Origin: DATENM01 sp045807725
GTDB taxonomy: Bacteria > Acidobacteriota > Blastocatellia > UBA7656
NCBI GenBank assembly: GCA_045807725.1
Contig: JBJMGV010000112.1
Location: 23,702 to 87,701, forward strand
Direction: 5' to 3'
DNA length: 64,000 nucleotides
Shown here: positions 37,878 through 47,248 of the stretch, piece after piece
How the letters are laid out: every line of letters begins with the position of its first letter
How positions within the stretch are numbered: position 1 is the stretch's first letter
Position numbers and translations under genes: made by a program
The notes under the pieces: generated by a model
Database searches by the model: none
The model's input: only the letters and a program-made list of their open reading frames with translations
What the model was told of the DNA's origin: nothing

Positions 37878-38114
37878 GCCGCGAAGCGGCAGCGAGAAGG
37901 TAGCCAGAGGTGGAACCTCTGGAAGAGAGTAGCCAGAGGTGAAACCTCTGGAAGAAGGTAGCCAGAGGTGAAACCTCTGGAACCTATGGCATTAGTCTTC
38001 CCGCGTTGAAGACGCGGCCAGACGTTCTGGCGCTCCTTCAGAGCGCGACAACATTTCATTGCTGCATCCCAGAGGTTTCACCTCTGGCTACCTTCTTTCT
38101 GCGCCTTCGGCGCA
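37878..38114. repeat. Tandem hairpin block (29-bp repeats, ccagaggtgaaacctctgg type)
   Basis: Three direct 29-bp repeats (37901-37929, 37930-37958, 37959 onward) each hold an 8-bp stem with a GAA loop (ccagaggt-gaa-acctctgg). One inverted copy lies at 38069-38095. Smaller hairpins fill the rest: gccgc-gaa-gcggc (37879-37891), ccgcgt-tgaag-acgcgg (38001-38017), cgctc-cttca-gagcg (38031-38045) and tgcgcc-ttc-ggcgca (38100-38114). It covers most of the 292-bp gap between the fucosidase stop and the kinase stop. No gene is seen. Confidence 0.9.
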
Positions 38115-38136
38115 AAGGCCCAATTGCAAAACCCGA

Positions 38137-40653
38137 CTAATCTGGCACAATGCCGACGCGGCGCAGCAGGTCTTGAAAGCGCGCGTCGTTGCGCAGGCGG
38201 TCAAAGACCGGATCAACGTTCAGCCAGACGACGTAATACGAGCGCTCGTTGAAGACCTTTTCGAGATAAGCCATCGCGCGGTCGTTATCGCCCAGCGCGG
38301 CATAGACCGATGCCGGCGGATACGGCGCGACGTAGCGCGTCTGCTCTGCCGCGATTGACTCGTTGAGTAATCGCCCGGCCTCTTTGCGGTTGCCCGACAG
38401 CGCGTAAACGCGCGCTTCCCATATCTTCATCGCCGGGTCGGCGAACAACTCCACTGCCTTTTCAAACTCAGCCAGTGACTCGGCATACATGCGCTTCGCT
38501 TCATAAACCATCGCCAGGTGAAAGTGCGCCTCGGCAAAGCTCGCGTCCATATCGAGCGTGCGGCGAAGCTGCGCGACCGCTTCGTCATAACGCCGAGCGG
38601 CGTACAGCGCGCGGCCCATCGAGGTGCTGATGATCAGCGACAGCGGATCGAGGTCGAGCGCTTTACGCATCTCCGCGAGCGCCTCGTCGTGACGCAGCCG
38701 CGCGCCCAAAAAGACGGCGTACCAGTGATGCGCCGTCGCGTAATTCGGGTTCAACTCGATGGCGCGGCGATACTGTTGTTCGGCCTCTGCCCAGTTCCAT
38801 TCGTACTCGTAAGCCGCGCCGAGCGAGGTGTGCGCTTCGGCCAAGCTATCGTCGATCTCAAGCGCGCGCCGGGCCGCCGCTTTGACCTTCGGGTAAGTCT
38901 CGACCGGCGGCGCAGAGGCGTATTCCGTAAGCATCGCGTAACAGTCGGCCAGTCCCGCGTAAGCCAGCGCATAAGCCGGGTCGAGCGCGATGGCTTGATT
39001 GAAATACTCGATGCCTTTCTTCAGTCCCTCTTCGGTGCGCTTGTTCCAATAGAAGCGCCCGCGCAGATAAGCCTGATAGGCTTCGGCGTTCGCGGTGGAC
39101 GGGTGGCCCGCGCGATGCCCATCGCCTGTGAGCCGCAGTTGTAAGCGCGCGGCGACCTCGCGCGCAATGTCGCTCTGCAATGCAATCAGGTCGGCGCGCG
39201 GGCGCGTGAACTGTTCGCCCCAGACTTGCGTGTCATCGCGCGCATCGATCAATTCGATGCGAATCTGCAAGGTGTCGCCGCGCTCGCTGATGCGGCCACC
39301 GAGCACGGCCTGCACGCCCAGCTCGCGCCCGATGCCGCGCGCGTCCAGTTCGCGGCCTTTATAACGGAACGACGAATTGCGCGAAGTCACCTTGAGCGCC
39401 GGCCATTCCGATAGCGTATTGATCAACGATTCGGCGATGCCGTCGGATAGGTACTCGGCTTCAGTGTCGGCGCTCTCGTTGACGAAAGGCAGCACGGCGA
39501 TGGAATGAATCGTACGGTTGGCGCTGCCACGCATCAACAAGAAGATGATGACCACAACGGCGGCAGCAACCAGCGCCATCGTAACGAACGAGCCGATTTT
39601 GTGGCGGCGGATGCCGGTGATGAGGTATTCGGCGCTCGACGTGGCGCGCGCGGTCTGCAACTGATCGCACTGCGCGACCAGCCGCCGCGTCGCGTATTCG
39701 TCTTCGGCGTGCAGCATCACCGTCGTCTGACCGCCGGCGTCTTCCGGCATCAACGAATCTTCGGTCCCTGCGGCGAAATCGACGCGCCGCTTCTCGCGCC
39801 GCAAGTCTCTGGCAAAATCGGCGACGGATTGATAACGCGCGGCGCGGTCTTTGGCGAGCGCGCGATTGACGATGGCTTCGAGTCGCGGCGACACGTCGGC
39901 GATAATCTCTGTGAGCGGTTGCGGGCGGCGCTCAAGAATGGCGACGATCACATCGCTCGCCGTTTCGCCGGTGAAGGGACGGTGGCCGGCGAGCATCTCG
40001 TAAAGCATCACGCCGAGCGAAAAGATGTCGGTGCGCGCGTCGAGCTGTTGCGCGCGCGCCTGCTCAGGCGACATGTAACCTGGACTACCCATCACAACGT
40101 TGGCTTCAGTCTGCACGCCGCCGGTCGCCGAGTCGCCATCAGTAGCGTCATAATGCCCGCCGAATTTTTCGGTGAGCTTGACGATGCCGAAGTCCAGCAC
40201 CTTCACGTAACCGTCGGGCCTGAGCATAACGTTTTCAGGCTTGATGTCGCGGTGGATGATGCCGGCCTGATGTGCCGCCTGTAGCGCCGATGCGATCTGA
40301 ATCGCTATGTCGAGAGCTTCGTGAATGCTCAGATGGTGTTCGCGCAAATGATCGCGCAGCGTGCGGCCTTCAATGAATTCGGTGGCGATGTAACGCGCGC
40401 CATCGTGCGCGCCGACTTCGTGAATGGTAATGATGTTCGGGTGATTCAGGGCCGAGGCGGCGCGCGCTTCCTGCTCGAAGCGGCGCAGGCGCTCGTCGTC
40501 GCCGGTCATATCGGGCGGCAGAATCTTGAGCGCCACGCGACGACCGAGCCGCGTGTCTTCGGCCAGATAGACCTCGCCCATACCGCCCGCGCCTATGCGC
40601 GACACGATGCGGTAATGATCTACGGTTTGATTGGCCAGCGGTGACTCTTTCAT
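38137..40653 (-). CDS. Ser/Thr protein kinase fused to TolB-like domain and TPR repeats
   Basis: I choose ATG 40651-40653 (MKESPLANQ); a longer frame adds 26 residues without kinase homology. The 838-residue protein opens with a PknB-type domain (GAGGMGEVYL at 21-30, catalytic Lys43, HRDIKPEN, DFG, SPGYMSPEQ). One membrane helix (IGSFVTMALVAAAVVVIIFLL) separates it from an extracytoplasmic segment. That segment begins with the TolB N-terminal-like motif IAVLPFVNES...YLSDGIAESL and carries at least six TPR units (AYALAYAGLADCY, AEAHTSLGAAYEYEW, ATAHHWYAVFLGA). This fusion is characteristic of Acidobacteria as I know it; the ligand is unknown. Regulator of unknown targets, divergent from a lipoprotein gene. 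Confidence 0.92.
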   Translation of the reverse strand: MKESPLANQTVDHYRIVSRIGAGGMGEVYLAEDTRLGRRVALKILPPDMTGDDERLRRFEQEARAASALNHPNIITIHEVGAHDGARYIATEFIEGRTLRDHLREHHLSIHEALDIAIQIASALQAAHQAGIIHRDIKPENVMLRPDGYVKVLDFGIVKLTEKFGGHYDATDGDSATGGVQTEANVVMGSPGYMSPEQARAQQLDARTDIFSLGVMLYEMLAGHRPFTGETASDVIVAILERRPQPLTEIIADVSPRLEAIVNRALAKDRAARYQSVADFARDLRREKRRVDFAAGTEDSLMPEDAGGQTTVMLHAEDEYATRRLVAQCDQLQTARATSSAEYLITGIRRHKIGSFVTMALVAAAVVVIIFLLMRGSANRTIHSIAVLPFVNESADTEAEYLSDGIAESLINTLSEWPALKVTSRNSSFRYKGRELDARGIGRELGVQAVLGGRISERGDTLQIRIELIDARDDTQVWGEQFTRPRADLIALQSDIAREVAARLQLRLTGDGHRAGHPSTANAEAYQAYLRGRFYWNKRTEEGLKKGIEYFNQAIALDPAYALAYAGLADCYAMLTEYASAPPVETYPKVKAAARRALEIDDSLAEAHTSLGAAYEYEWNWAEAEQQYRRAIELNPNYATAHHWYAVFLGARLRHDEALAEMRKALDLDPLSLIISTSMGRALYAARRYDEAVAQLRRTLDMDASFAEAHFHLAMVYEAKRMYAESLAEFEKAVELFADPAMKIWEARVYALSGNRKEAGRLLNESIAAEQTRYVAPYPPASVYAALGDNDRAMAYLEKVFNERSYYVVWLNVDPVFDRLRNDARFQDLLRRVGIVPD

Positions 40654-40805
40654 AGTTGGCTGCTCGCTTGATGCCAACGCGCGCACTCGCTTCTTACTAT
40701 CAGTGAAGCGCGCACACTCAGGCAAGCTCATTGCGCAATCGCTTCACCGACGCCGACAGATCATTCGTCCACACCTTGCGCGGCAATGATAGAATCACCG
40801 TCGCT

Positions 40806-41543
40806 ATGAAGTCGCCCGCTAAATCAGATTGGCTAAGGCTCGCCGCGCTCGCGCTGCTCACCCTGTGCTCGGTGAGTTGTCAGCGCCGCGCGGCTGAAAC
40901 GACTGCCGCGATGATTGCGGCGGGCGAGCCGGAAGTCTACGCCGCGACCATCACGCGCCTTGCCGTTGACGGCGAGGCACGCGAACAGAGCACGAGCCAG
41001 ATAGCGCGGCGCGGCGACTGGCGGCGCGAGCAGTGGAGCGAAGCCGGCGGCGCGCGCGCCCTCATCCAGCGGCCCGACCTCGGCAAAATCTATCTGCTCG
41101 ATCTCGATCATCACATCTACATCGAGTCTGATTTCGCCGCTCCCTTAAGTGCGCTGCCGACCGATGCGGCACGCGCCGCATCGCGCGCCGATGCCGCGCC
41201 AGCGCCGACCCCGCTTCAGCCTGAAGAGATTGACCGCGCCTTCGACACTGCGCCCGCGCCGGTTCAGGTCGAGTCGCGGGCGCTCGCCGATCAGACCATT
41301 CAAGACTACGCTTGCCAAGTGATCGAGTCGCGCGCAACCTTTGCCGATGGTCGCGTCGAGATTACGCGCAGCCATCGCGCCCGCTCGCTCGCGGGCCTGC
41401 CGCTGTTGATTGAAGTCGAATCGCCGAACGGCGCGCGGTTGACCATCGAGCGGCACGACATCCGACTCGACGTAGGCGCGGATGAGTTCACCGTGCCGGC
41501 AGGTTTCAAAAGAGTTGCGCGGCTGCCCGATGCATCAATGTAG
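40806..41543 (+). CDS. Lipoprotein of unknown function, LolA/DUF4412-like fold suspected
   Basis: The 245-residue product starts at ATG 40806; upstream codons overlap the kinase promoter region. Signal and lipobox are LAALALLTLCSVSC-QR. The mature chain is mostly predicted beta strand: YAATITRLAVDGEAREQSTSQIARRG, KIYLLDLDHHIYIESDF, then YACQVIESRATFADGRVEITRSHRARSLAGLPLLIEVESPNG and FTVPAGFKRVARLP. This order of beta hairpins and the closing 'F.VPAGF' phrase recall the LolA/DUF4412 half-barrels that bind lipids or polymers. I do not claim function. It ends 47 bp before a strong hairpin terminator shared with the PpiD-like gene. Confidence 0.7.
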   Translation: MKSPAKSDWLRLAALALLTLCSVSCQRRAAETTAAMIAAGEPEVYAATITRLAVDGEAREQSTSQIARRGDWRREQWSEAGGARALIQRPDLGKIYLLDLDHHIYIESDFAAPLSALPTDAARAASRADAAPAPTPLQPEEIDRAFDTAPAPVQVESRALADQTIQDYACQVIESRATFADGRVEITRSHRARSLAGLPLLIEVESPNGARLTIERHDIRLDVGADEFTVPAGFKRVARLPDASM

Positions 41544-41590
41544 CAACGCCGCCGCGCAGCATAACCCGAAATATAACCTGGACCACAAAA

Positions 41591-41622
41591 CGAAAAGCCG
41601 GTCTAACGCCGACCGGCTTTCG
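41591..41622. terminator. Bidirectional Rho-independent terminator
   Basis: The stem aaagccggtc (41594-41603) / gaccggcttt (41611-41620) is 10 bp with a 7-nt loop (taacgcc) and A/T tracts on both sides. It lies between the convergent lipoprotein gene and the PpiD-like gene and serves both. Confidence 0.8.
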
Positions 41623-41643
41623 TCCTATGCCATTACGGAAGGC

Positions 41644-43752
41644 TTACTGGCCCGCTCCGCGTTGAGGCCGGCGCGTGCGTTGCGGCAAGCCCGGCGTCGG
41701 CAAATCCGGTGTATTGCCCGGCTGCGACGCTAATGCTTCCATCGCGTCGTCAATGCGATTCTGGTAGATCTTGATCTTGCCCTCGGCCTTCAGCTTTTGC
41801 TGAAGCTCGGCCAGGTAGGTCGTAAAGACGATGTTGCGCTTCTCGTCGAGCAGACGTTGTTCGAGCGACTTCTTCTCCTTCTGGAACGCCTCGCTCATAT
41901 CCGCGTCCTTGCGCCCGACCATGCCGATGACCATGTAATGATCGTTCTCGGTCTTCAGCGGCTCGCTCGTCACCTGTCCAACGTTGAGCTTATAAACCGA
42001 GGCGCGTCCTTCTTCGGTCGTCAGCGGGCCAATGGAGTCAGTCTCGCCGACACCCGCGCGCTCATCGGTCTTGATGCCGAGCGAGTCGGCGATTCGCTTC
42101 ATATCATCGAGCGTCTTCGCCTGCGCGATCTGGCGGGCGCGCTCTTCGGCGAGTTGTTTCGCGCGGTCGTCGCGGTAACGCTGTTCAACCTTGGCCCTGA
42201 CCTCGTCAAAGGTCGGGTCGTGCGGGTCACGCTTCTCGACGTACTGCGGCACGGCGAAGCCGTCCTTGATGTTGACCGAATCGCCGATGTCGCCGGGGTT
42301 CTGCAACTCGAAGATGGCGGCTTGCAATTCAGGCATCGCGCTCAGCTCGGCGGGCGCGTCGGTTCGGGTAAAGAAAGGCGTCTCGCGGACGCTTGCGACC
42401 TGCACGCCACGCTGCTGGTTGATCTGGTTGACGATTGCTTGCGCGTCTTTGCTCTCCTTGAAACGCTGCGCCGCCTGATTGGCGATATTGACCGCCTCGC
42501 TATAGCCCCTGCTTACGCGGGCGTTCTTGAGCAGGCCGGGCTTAGCCTCTTCAAAGGTGGCCGTGCGCCGGTCGGTGACTTTCAGGATGTAATATTTATC
42601 ACCTTTTTTGATCGGCTGGCTGACATCGCCGACATTCATGCTGAACGTGTTGTTGAGCGGATCGTCGGTTTCGCGCTTGGCATCCTTGTTGACCCAGCCG
42701 ATGTCACCGCCGTTGCCCTTGCTCGCCGCATCATTGCTGTTTTCGCGGGCCAGCTTGGCGAAGTCCTCGCCGGGCTGACCGTTCGCCCCTTTGGCGCGGT
42801 TGGCCAGGTCTTGCGCTTTCTTGCGAAGGGCCTCTTCAGGGTCTGTGCCCTTTTCCGCCGGCGCGGTGGCGTTCGCGTTGGGCTTCTTGTCGGCAGCCTT
42901 CGGCACATCGAAGACGATCTGGCTGACGCGCACGGCTTTGATATTGCTGTCGGGATTGTAGCTTGCCTTTAACTCTTCGTCGGGAACTTGCACAGCCTCG
43001 CCGGCCTTGGCCGAGTCAATGAAGATGTAACGAGCGCGGCGCTGTTCGCTGGTGATTTTGAAATCGTCTTTGTGCGCGTCGAAGTAGGCGCGCAGGTCGG
43101 CGTCAGTGAAGGTCACTTTATCTTTCAGCGTGTCAGGATCGATCTCGACCCAGCGCACCGTGTACTTGGTGTTGTTGCGGCGGTACTCGTCCTCGACCTC
43201 CTGCGGCGATACCTGCACGGCGGCGGTGACGTAGCTGCGCAGGTGCTCGGCGGAGATGCTGGCGCGCAGGCTCGACTCGAACAGCACGGGCGTCATACCG
43301 GCCTGGATCAGCCGCTCGCGGTAGGCTTCGGGGCCGGGCCACGGGTTGAAGGTCTGCTTGAGCCGCGACTCGACCTCTTCGTCGGTGGCGTTGAGGCTGA
43401 GACGGTCGGCCTCGTACTGGACGAGCTTCTCGCGGACGAGATTATCAAGCACCTGCTGGCCATAAAGCGCGTAGGTCGCGGTCATGCTCTGTACGCCGGG
43501 ACGCCCCTGGCCCTGCGAAATCTGGCGGCTGAAGCCGCTGAGCGAGTCCTTGAACTCCTTGAGCGTTACGTCGTAACCGCCAACTTTGGCAATCGTGGTG
43601 TCGTTGCCGCCGGCTTTAGTGCCGAACAGCCCCGCCGCGCCGCCCGACACGGCAACCGAGAACAGGCCGACCAGCGACAGGGTCATCACGAGGACGAAAA
43701 AGATTAAGAACAGATTACGCGAACGCGTGCGCCCGCTGAGAAACTTCAACAT
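41644..43752 (-). CDS. PpiD-like periplasmic folding chaperone (SurA_N plus PpiC domain)
   Basis: The start is ATG 43750-43752; a longer frame to 43869 has no support. The 702-residue protein has an N-terminal membrane anchor (NLFLIFFVLVMTLSLVGLFSVAV) facing the periplasm. Next come a SurA_N/PpiD chaperone region (KVGGYDVTLKEFKDSLSGFSRQ), a parvulin PpiC domain (VRVSQIVFD...GGDIGWVNKDAKR...FSMNVGDVSQPIKKGDKYYILKV), and a further helical domain with a second, degenerate PpiC-like segment (EGRASVYKLNVGQVTSEPLKTENDHYMVI). The tail is Pro/Arg-rich. It assists outer-membrane protein folding at the inner-membrane exit. Two further PpiC-family genes lie at the right end of the window. Confidence 0.92.
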   Translation of the reverse strand: MLKFLSGRTRSRNLFLIFFVLVMTLSLVGLFSVAVSGGAAGLFGTKAGGNDTTIAKVGGYDVTLKEFKDSLSGFSRQISQGQGRPGVQSMTATYALYGQQVLDNLVREKLVQYEADRLSLNATDEEVESRLKQTFNPWPGPEAYRERLIQAGMTPVLFESSLRASISAEHLRSYVTAAVQVSPQEVEDEYRRNNTKYTVRWVEIDPDTLKDKVTFTDADLRAYFDAHKDDFKITSEQRRARYIFIDSAKAGEAVQVPDEELKASYNPDSNIKAVRVSQIVFDVPKAADKKPNANATAPAEKGTDPEEALRKKAQDLANRAKGANGQPGEDFAKLARENSNDAASKGNGGDIGWVNKDAKRETDDPLNNTFSMNVGDVSQPIKKGDKYYILKVTDRRTATFEEAKPGLLKNARVSRGYSEAVNIANQAAQRFKESKDAQAIVNQINQQRGVQVASVRETPFFTRTDAPAELSAMPELQAAIFELQNPGDIGDSVNIKDGFAVPQYVEKRDPHDPTFDEVRAKVEQRYRDDRAKQLAEERARQIAQAKTLDDMKRIADSLGIKTDERAGVGETDSIGPLTTEEGRASVYKLNVGQVTSEPLKTENDHYMVIGMVGRKDADMSEAFQKEKKSLEQRLLDEKRNIVFTTYLAELQQKLKAEGKIKIYQNRIDDAMEALASQPGNTPDLPTPGLPQRTRRPQRGAGQ

Positions 43753-43865
43753 AACGATCCTTGGCCTCCGAAAGGTTTGCTGCCCGCGCTCGCCTGCCTT
43801 AGCGAGCCGTCTGAGCATGATGGGAAACACAAATTGTAGAGGAACAGTTACGGAATTGACAACCA

Positions 43866-44362
43866 TCAAGCGGCGCGCTTTTTAACCAGCAATGAAAAAG
43901 TGAACGGGTGCTCGTTCTTTTCATCTGCCGGGTGCGACTCGCTCGATTCTTCTATCCACTCGTCGCGGTCGAATTCAGGAAAGAACGTATCGGCGTCGCA
44001 ATTGGCAGTAACCCGCGTCAGGTGGATGCGCTCAGCCTGGCTTAGCGTCTGCGCGTAGATCTCAGCGCCGCCGCAGATGAAGAGTTCCGTCTCGCCCTCG
44101 GCCCGCGCCAGCTCAATCGCGTCGGCGATGGAATGCACAGTGGCGCAGCCCTGCACGTGATAATCGGCATTGCGTGTGACGATGATCATCGAGCGACCGG
44201 CGAGCGGCTTGCCGATGGACTCGAACGTCTTGCGACCGACGACGATGTGATGGCCCATTGTCAGTTCGCGGAAACGCTTGAGGTCGGTTGACAGACGCCA
44301 GGGCAGACGGCCCCCGCGACCGATGCCGCGCCGCTCGTCCATCGCCACAAGCAACGAAACGA

Positions 44363-44366
<4 letters not shown>
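43866..44366 (-). CDS. folA: Dihydrofolate reductase
   Basis: This 166-residue enzyme reduces dihydrofolate to tetrahydrofolate with NADPH. Motifs are SLLVAMDERRGIGRGGRLPWRLSTDLKRFRELTMG (the Asp in STDLKRF takes the place of Asp27 in E. coli), IVVGRKTFESIGKPLAGRSMIIVTRN and FICGGAEIYAQTL. The C-terminal block EFDRDEWIEES is as in other DHFRs. It overlaps thyA by 4 bp, the usual pairing: thymidylate synthase makes dihydrofolate and DHFR recycles it. The stop is 115 bp from the PpiD-like start. Confidence 0.97.
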
Positions 44367-45157
<791 letters not shown>

Positions 45158-45261
45158 TGGCGCTGTCCTGTCCTTGAGATTGGACCTGTATTCTAAGCCG
45201 CTCGCGCCGGCCCGACAAGACGCCGCGCCATTTGCTCCGGCGCTGCTCGCATTCAAAAAAC

Positions 45262-45292
45262 AAGAGCCGCAAGCGCACGGCCTGCGGCTCTT
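45262..45292 (-). terminator. Rho-independent terminator after the protease gene
   Basis: The 10-bp stem aagagccgca (45262-45271) / tgcggctctt (45283-45292) is followed on the minus strand by a run of six U's (the aaaaaa at 45255-45260 on the plus strand). It ends the protease transcript 25 bp after its stop and insulates thyA. Confidence 0.85.
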
Positions 45293-45316
45293 TCAACCTG
45301 TGTGATGAAGCCCTGT

Positions 45317-46969
45317 CTAGAAGCGCGCCGTCACAAAGCGCGCTGAGCGTTCGCCGGTCGTCGGGTTGAAGATCGTCACGCCGACCGGTTGGCCGACAGG
45401 GAATTTCTTCTTCATCGGCTTCTTGCCAAGCTCGATGCTCAAATGCGTCAGCGTGCCGTTGCCAACGGCGTACGAGCGATCATAGGCTGTGCCGCTAATG
45501 GCATTGCCTTCGACTTCAATGACCGCTGAGCCGTTGATGAAGCCGAAGCCGTCAATCGTCAGCGTCGTTTTCGTGAAGTCCATTCGCAAGATGCGCGGGC
45601 GGTCTGCCGGGTGCACCTGATTCGTCAGGGCGTTATAAGCATTGACGCGGCCCGATGCCGTTGTCTTTGAGACGAGCGCGTCGGACGGTTCAGCCGTTGC
45701 GACGAGGCGCTGCTTGACCTCTGCCGGCGTCAGTTGCGGCTCGTTTGCGAGCAGCAGCGCGACAACGCCCGCAACGTGCGGCGACGCCATCGACGTGCCG
45801 CTCAACAGGCTGTAGGCGTTGCCGGGATAGGTGCTCAGGATAGAGCGGCCCGGCGCGCCGACGGTTGTCGTCGCGTGGCCGTAGTTGGAAAAATCAGCCA
45901 TAAGATCGCTGGCATCAATCGCCGCCACCGAAATGCAGTTGCTCAACACGCTAGCGAAAGAGGCGGGATAATCGCCGCCGCCGTTATCATTGTTGACTCC
46001 GTCATTGCCCGCCGAGCAGACGAAGACAATGCCGTTATCGCCGGCCTCCTGAATCTTGTCGCGCAGCGCTATCGAAAAGCCGGTGCCGCCCCAGCTAGAG
46101 TTGATGACCCGCACATTGACGCCGTGATTCTTCTGATAGATCACATAGTCAATGGCCTTGAGGGCATCAGAGGTTGAACCCGTGCCTTTCGAGCCGCCCA
46201 GGAACTTCAGCGGCATCAGCTTGACGTGCCAGGCGACGCCAACGACGCCGACGCCGTTGTTGCCGACTGCGCCAATCGTGCCGGCGACGTGGGTCGCGTG
46301 AAAATCTTCGCTGCTGCTCTTAAAGACATCGGCTGAATTATCATGGAAGTTCCAGCCGTGCACGTCATCAATCAGATTATCTCCATCATCGTCAGCGCTG
46401 TTGCCGGGAATCTCGCGCGGGTTGGTCCAGATGTTGGCCGCAAGGTCGGGGTGCGAAATGTCTATGCCCGTGTCGATGACAGCGACGACCAGATTATCAT
46501 CGCCGGTTGTGATGTCCCACGCCTGCGTCGCGCCGATGTCGGCAGGCGTCGCGCCGCCGCTCAGCGTAAAGATCGAATTCTTCATGCCCCAGAGATCGGT
46601 GAAGCGCGGGTCGTTGGGCATCGTGTCGGTCTGCACAATGTAATTCGGCTCGGCGTATTCGACGCGCGGGTCGGCCTGCGCCTGCTCAACCGCCTGCTCG
46701 ACCGAAAGCTGACCATTGAGGCGAACGAGATTGACGCCATGCTCGCGCACGCCCAGTCGTTCGACCTGAGCGTTCGGCGCGCGGAAGATGAATTCGGGAA
46801 TGTCCTGCTCGTTGAGGTCGGCGACATCGGCCTTGAGCTTGATGAGAATTTCGCCCTCGACATAAGCGGGCGACTTGCGAGCTTGGGCTTGCGAGTAAGC
46901 CGTCTTATTGGGCACGGCAACAAGCGACGCCAGGATCAGGCACAGACAAGCGATAAAGAGCTTCTTCAT
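45317..46969 (-). CDS. Secreted subtilisin-like (S8) serine protease with C-terminal IPT-like domain
   Basis: The 550-residue protein has a signal peptide (LFIACLCLILASLVAVPN) and an N-terminal inhibitor propeptide (EGEILIKLKADV ... VEYAEPNYIVQ). The peptidase domain carries the catalytic triad: Asp in VVAVIDTGIDISHPD, His in FHATHVAGTIGAVGN and Ser in LSGTSMASPHVAGVVALLLA. A C-terminal domain of about 100 residues (ILRMDFTKTTLTIDGFGFINGSAVIEV) resembles an IPT/TIG-type Ig fold. It is autoprocessed and secreted, degrading external protein. Single gene, with a terminator downstream and about 170 bp plus a palindrome upstream. Confidence 0.95.
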   Translation of the reverse strand: MKKLFIACLCLILASLVAVPNKTAYSQAQARKSPAYVEGEILIKLKADVADLNEQDIPEFIFRAPNAQVERLGVREHGVNLVRLNGQLSVEQAVEQAQADPRVEYAEPNYIVQTDTMPNDPRFTDLWGMKNSIFTLSGGATPADIGATQAWDITTGDDNLVVAVIDTGIDISHPDLAANIWTNPREIPGNSADDDGDNLIDDVHGWNFHDNSADVFKSSSEDFHATHVAGTIGAVGNNGVGVVGVAWHVKLMPLKFLGGSKGTGSTSDALKAIDYVIYQKNHGVNVRVINSSWGGTGFSIALRDKIQEAGDNGIVFVCSAGNDGVNNDNGGGDYPASFASVLSNCISVAAIDASDLMADFSNYGHATTTVGAPGRSILSTYPGNAYSLLSGTSMASPHVAGVVALLLANEPQLTPAEVKQRLVATAEPSDALVSKTTASGRVNAYNALTNQVHPADRPRILRMDFTKTTLTIDGFGFINGSAVIEVEGNAISGTAYDRSYAVGNGTLTHLSIELGKKPMKKKFPVGQPVGVTIFNPTTGERSARFVTARF

Positions 46970-47140
46970 TTTTCACCTCGACACAACTTCATAGCGACAG
47001 GGCTGGACTGCTGCGTAATTTCTCCGACAGCTACGCGGGGCAGCCTGCCTGCATTGATTCAAAGGAGATTTGGGAGACGCCCGTAATTATAAAATCGCTC
47101 GGCGCGCGAGCGCAATGATCGCAACAAAATCACATCAATT

Positions 47141-47248
47141 GGGGGTCGGGGGCTGGAGGCTGGAGGCTGGAGGCTAGAGGCTAGCCGGAGGCTGGCGTGA
47201 ACCGCTCCCATTTCCCGCTAGTCTCTAGCCTCCAGCCTCTAGCCTCTA
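47141..47248. repeat. Heptamer-arm palindrome F (ggaggct/gcctcta type)
   Basis: Left heptamers gggggtc, gggggct, ggaggct (three copies), agaggct (47141-47182) are mirrored by gtctcta, gcctcca, gcctcta, gcctcta (47221-47248). The right arm ends one base before the SPFH stop codon (47249-47251). The right arm is nearly identical over 30 bp to that at 50358-50387. Confidence 0.87.

Noticed and set aside
37901..37987. Three 29-bp direct repeats as a possible CRISPR array
   Set aside because: Repeats are directly adjacent with no spacers, each unit is itself a hairpin, and no cas gene is near.
41797..42972. 391-codon plus-strand frame over the PpiD-like gene
   Set aside because: Antisense shadow; no ribosome site or recognisable domain.
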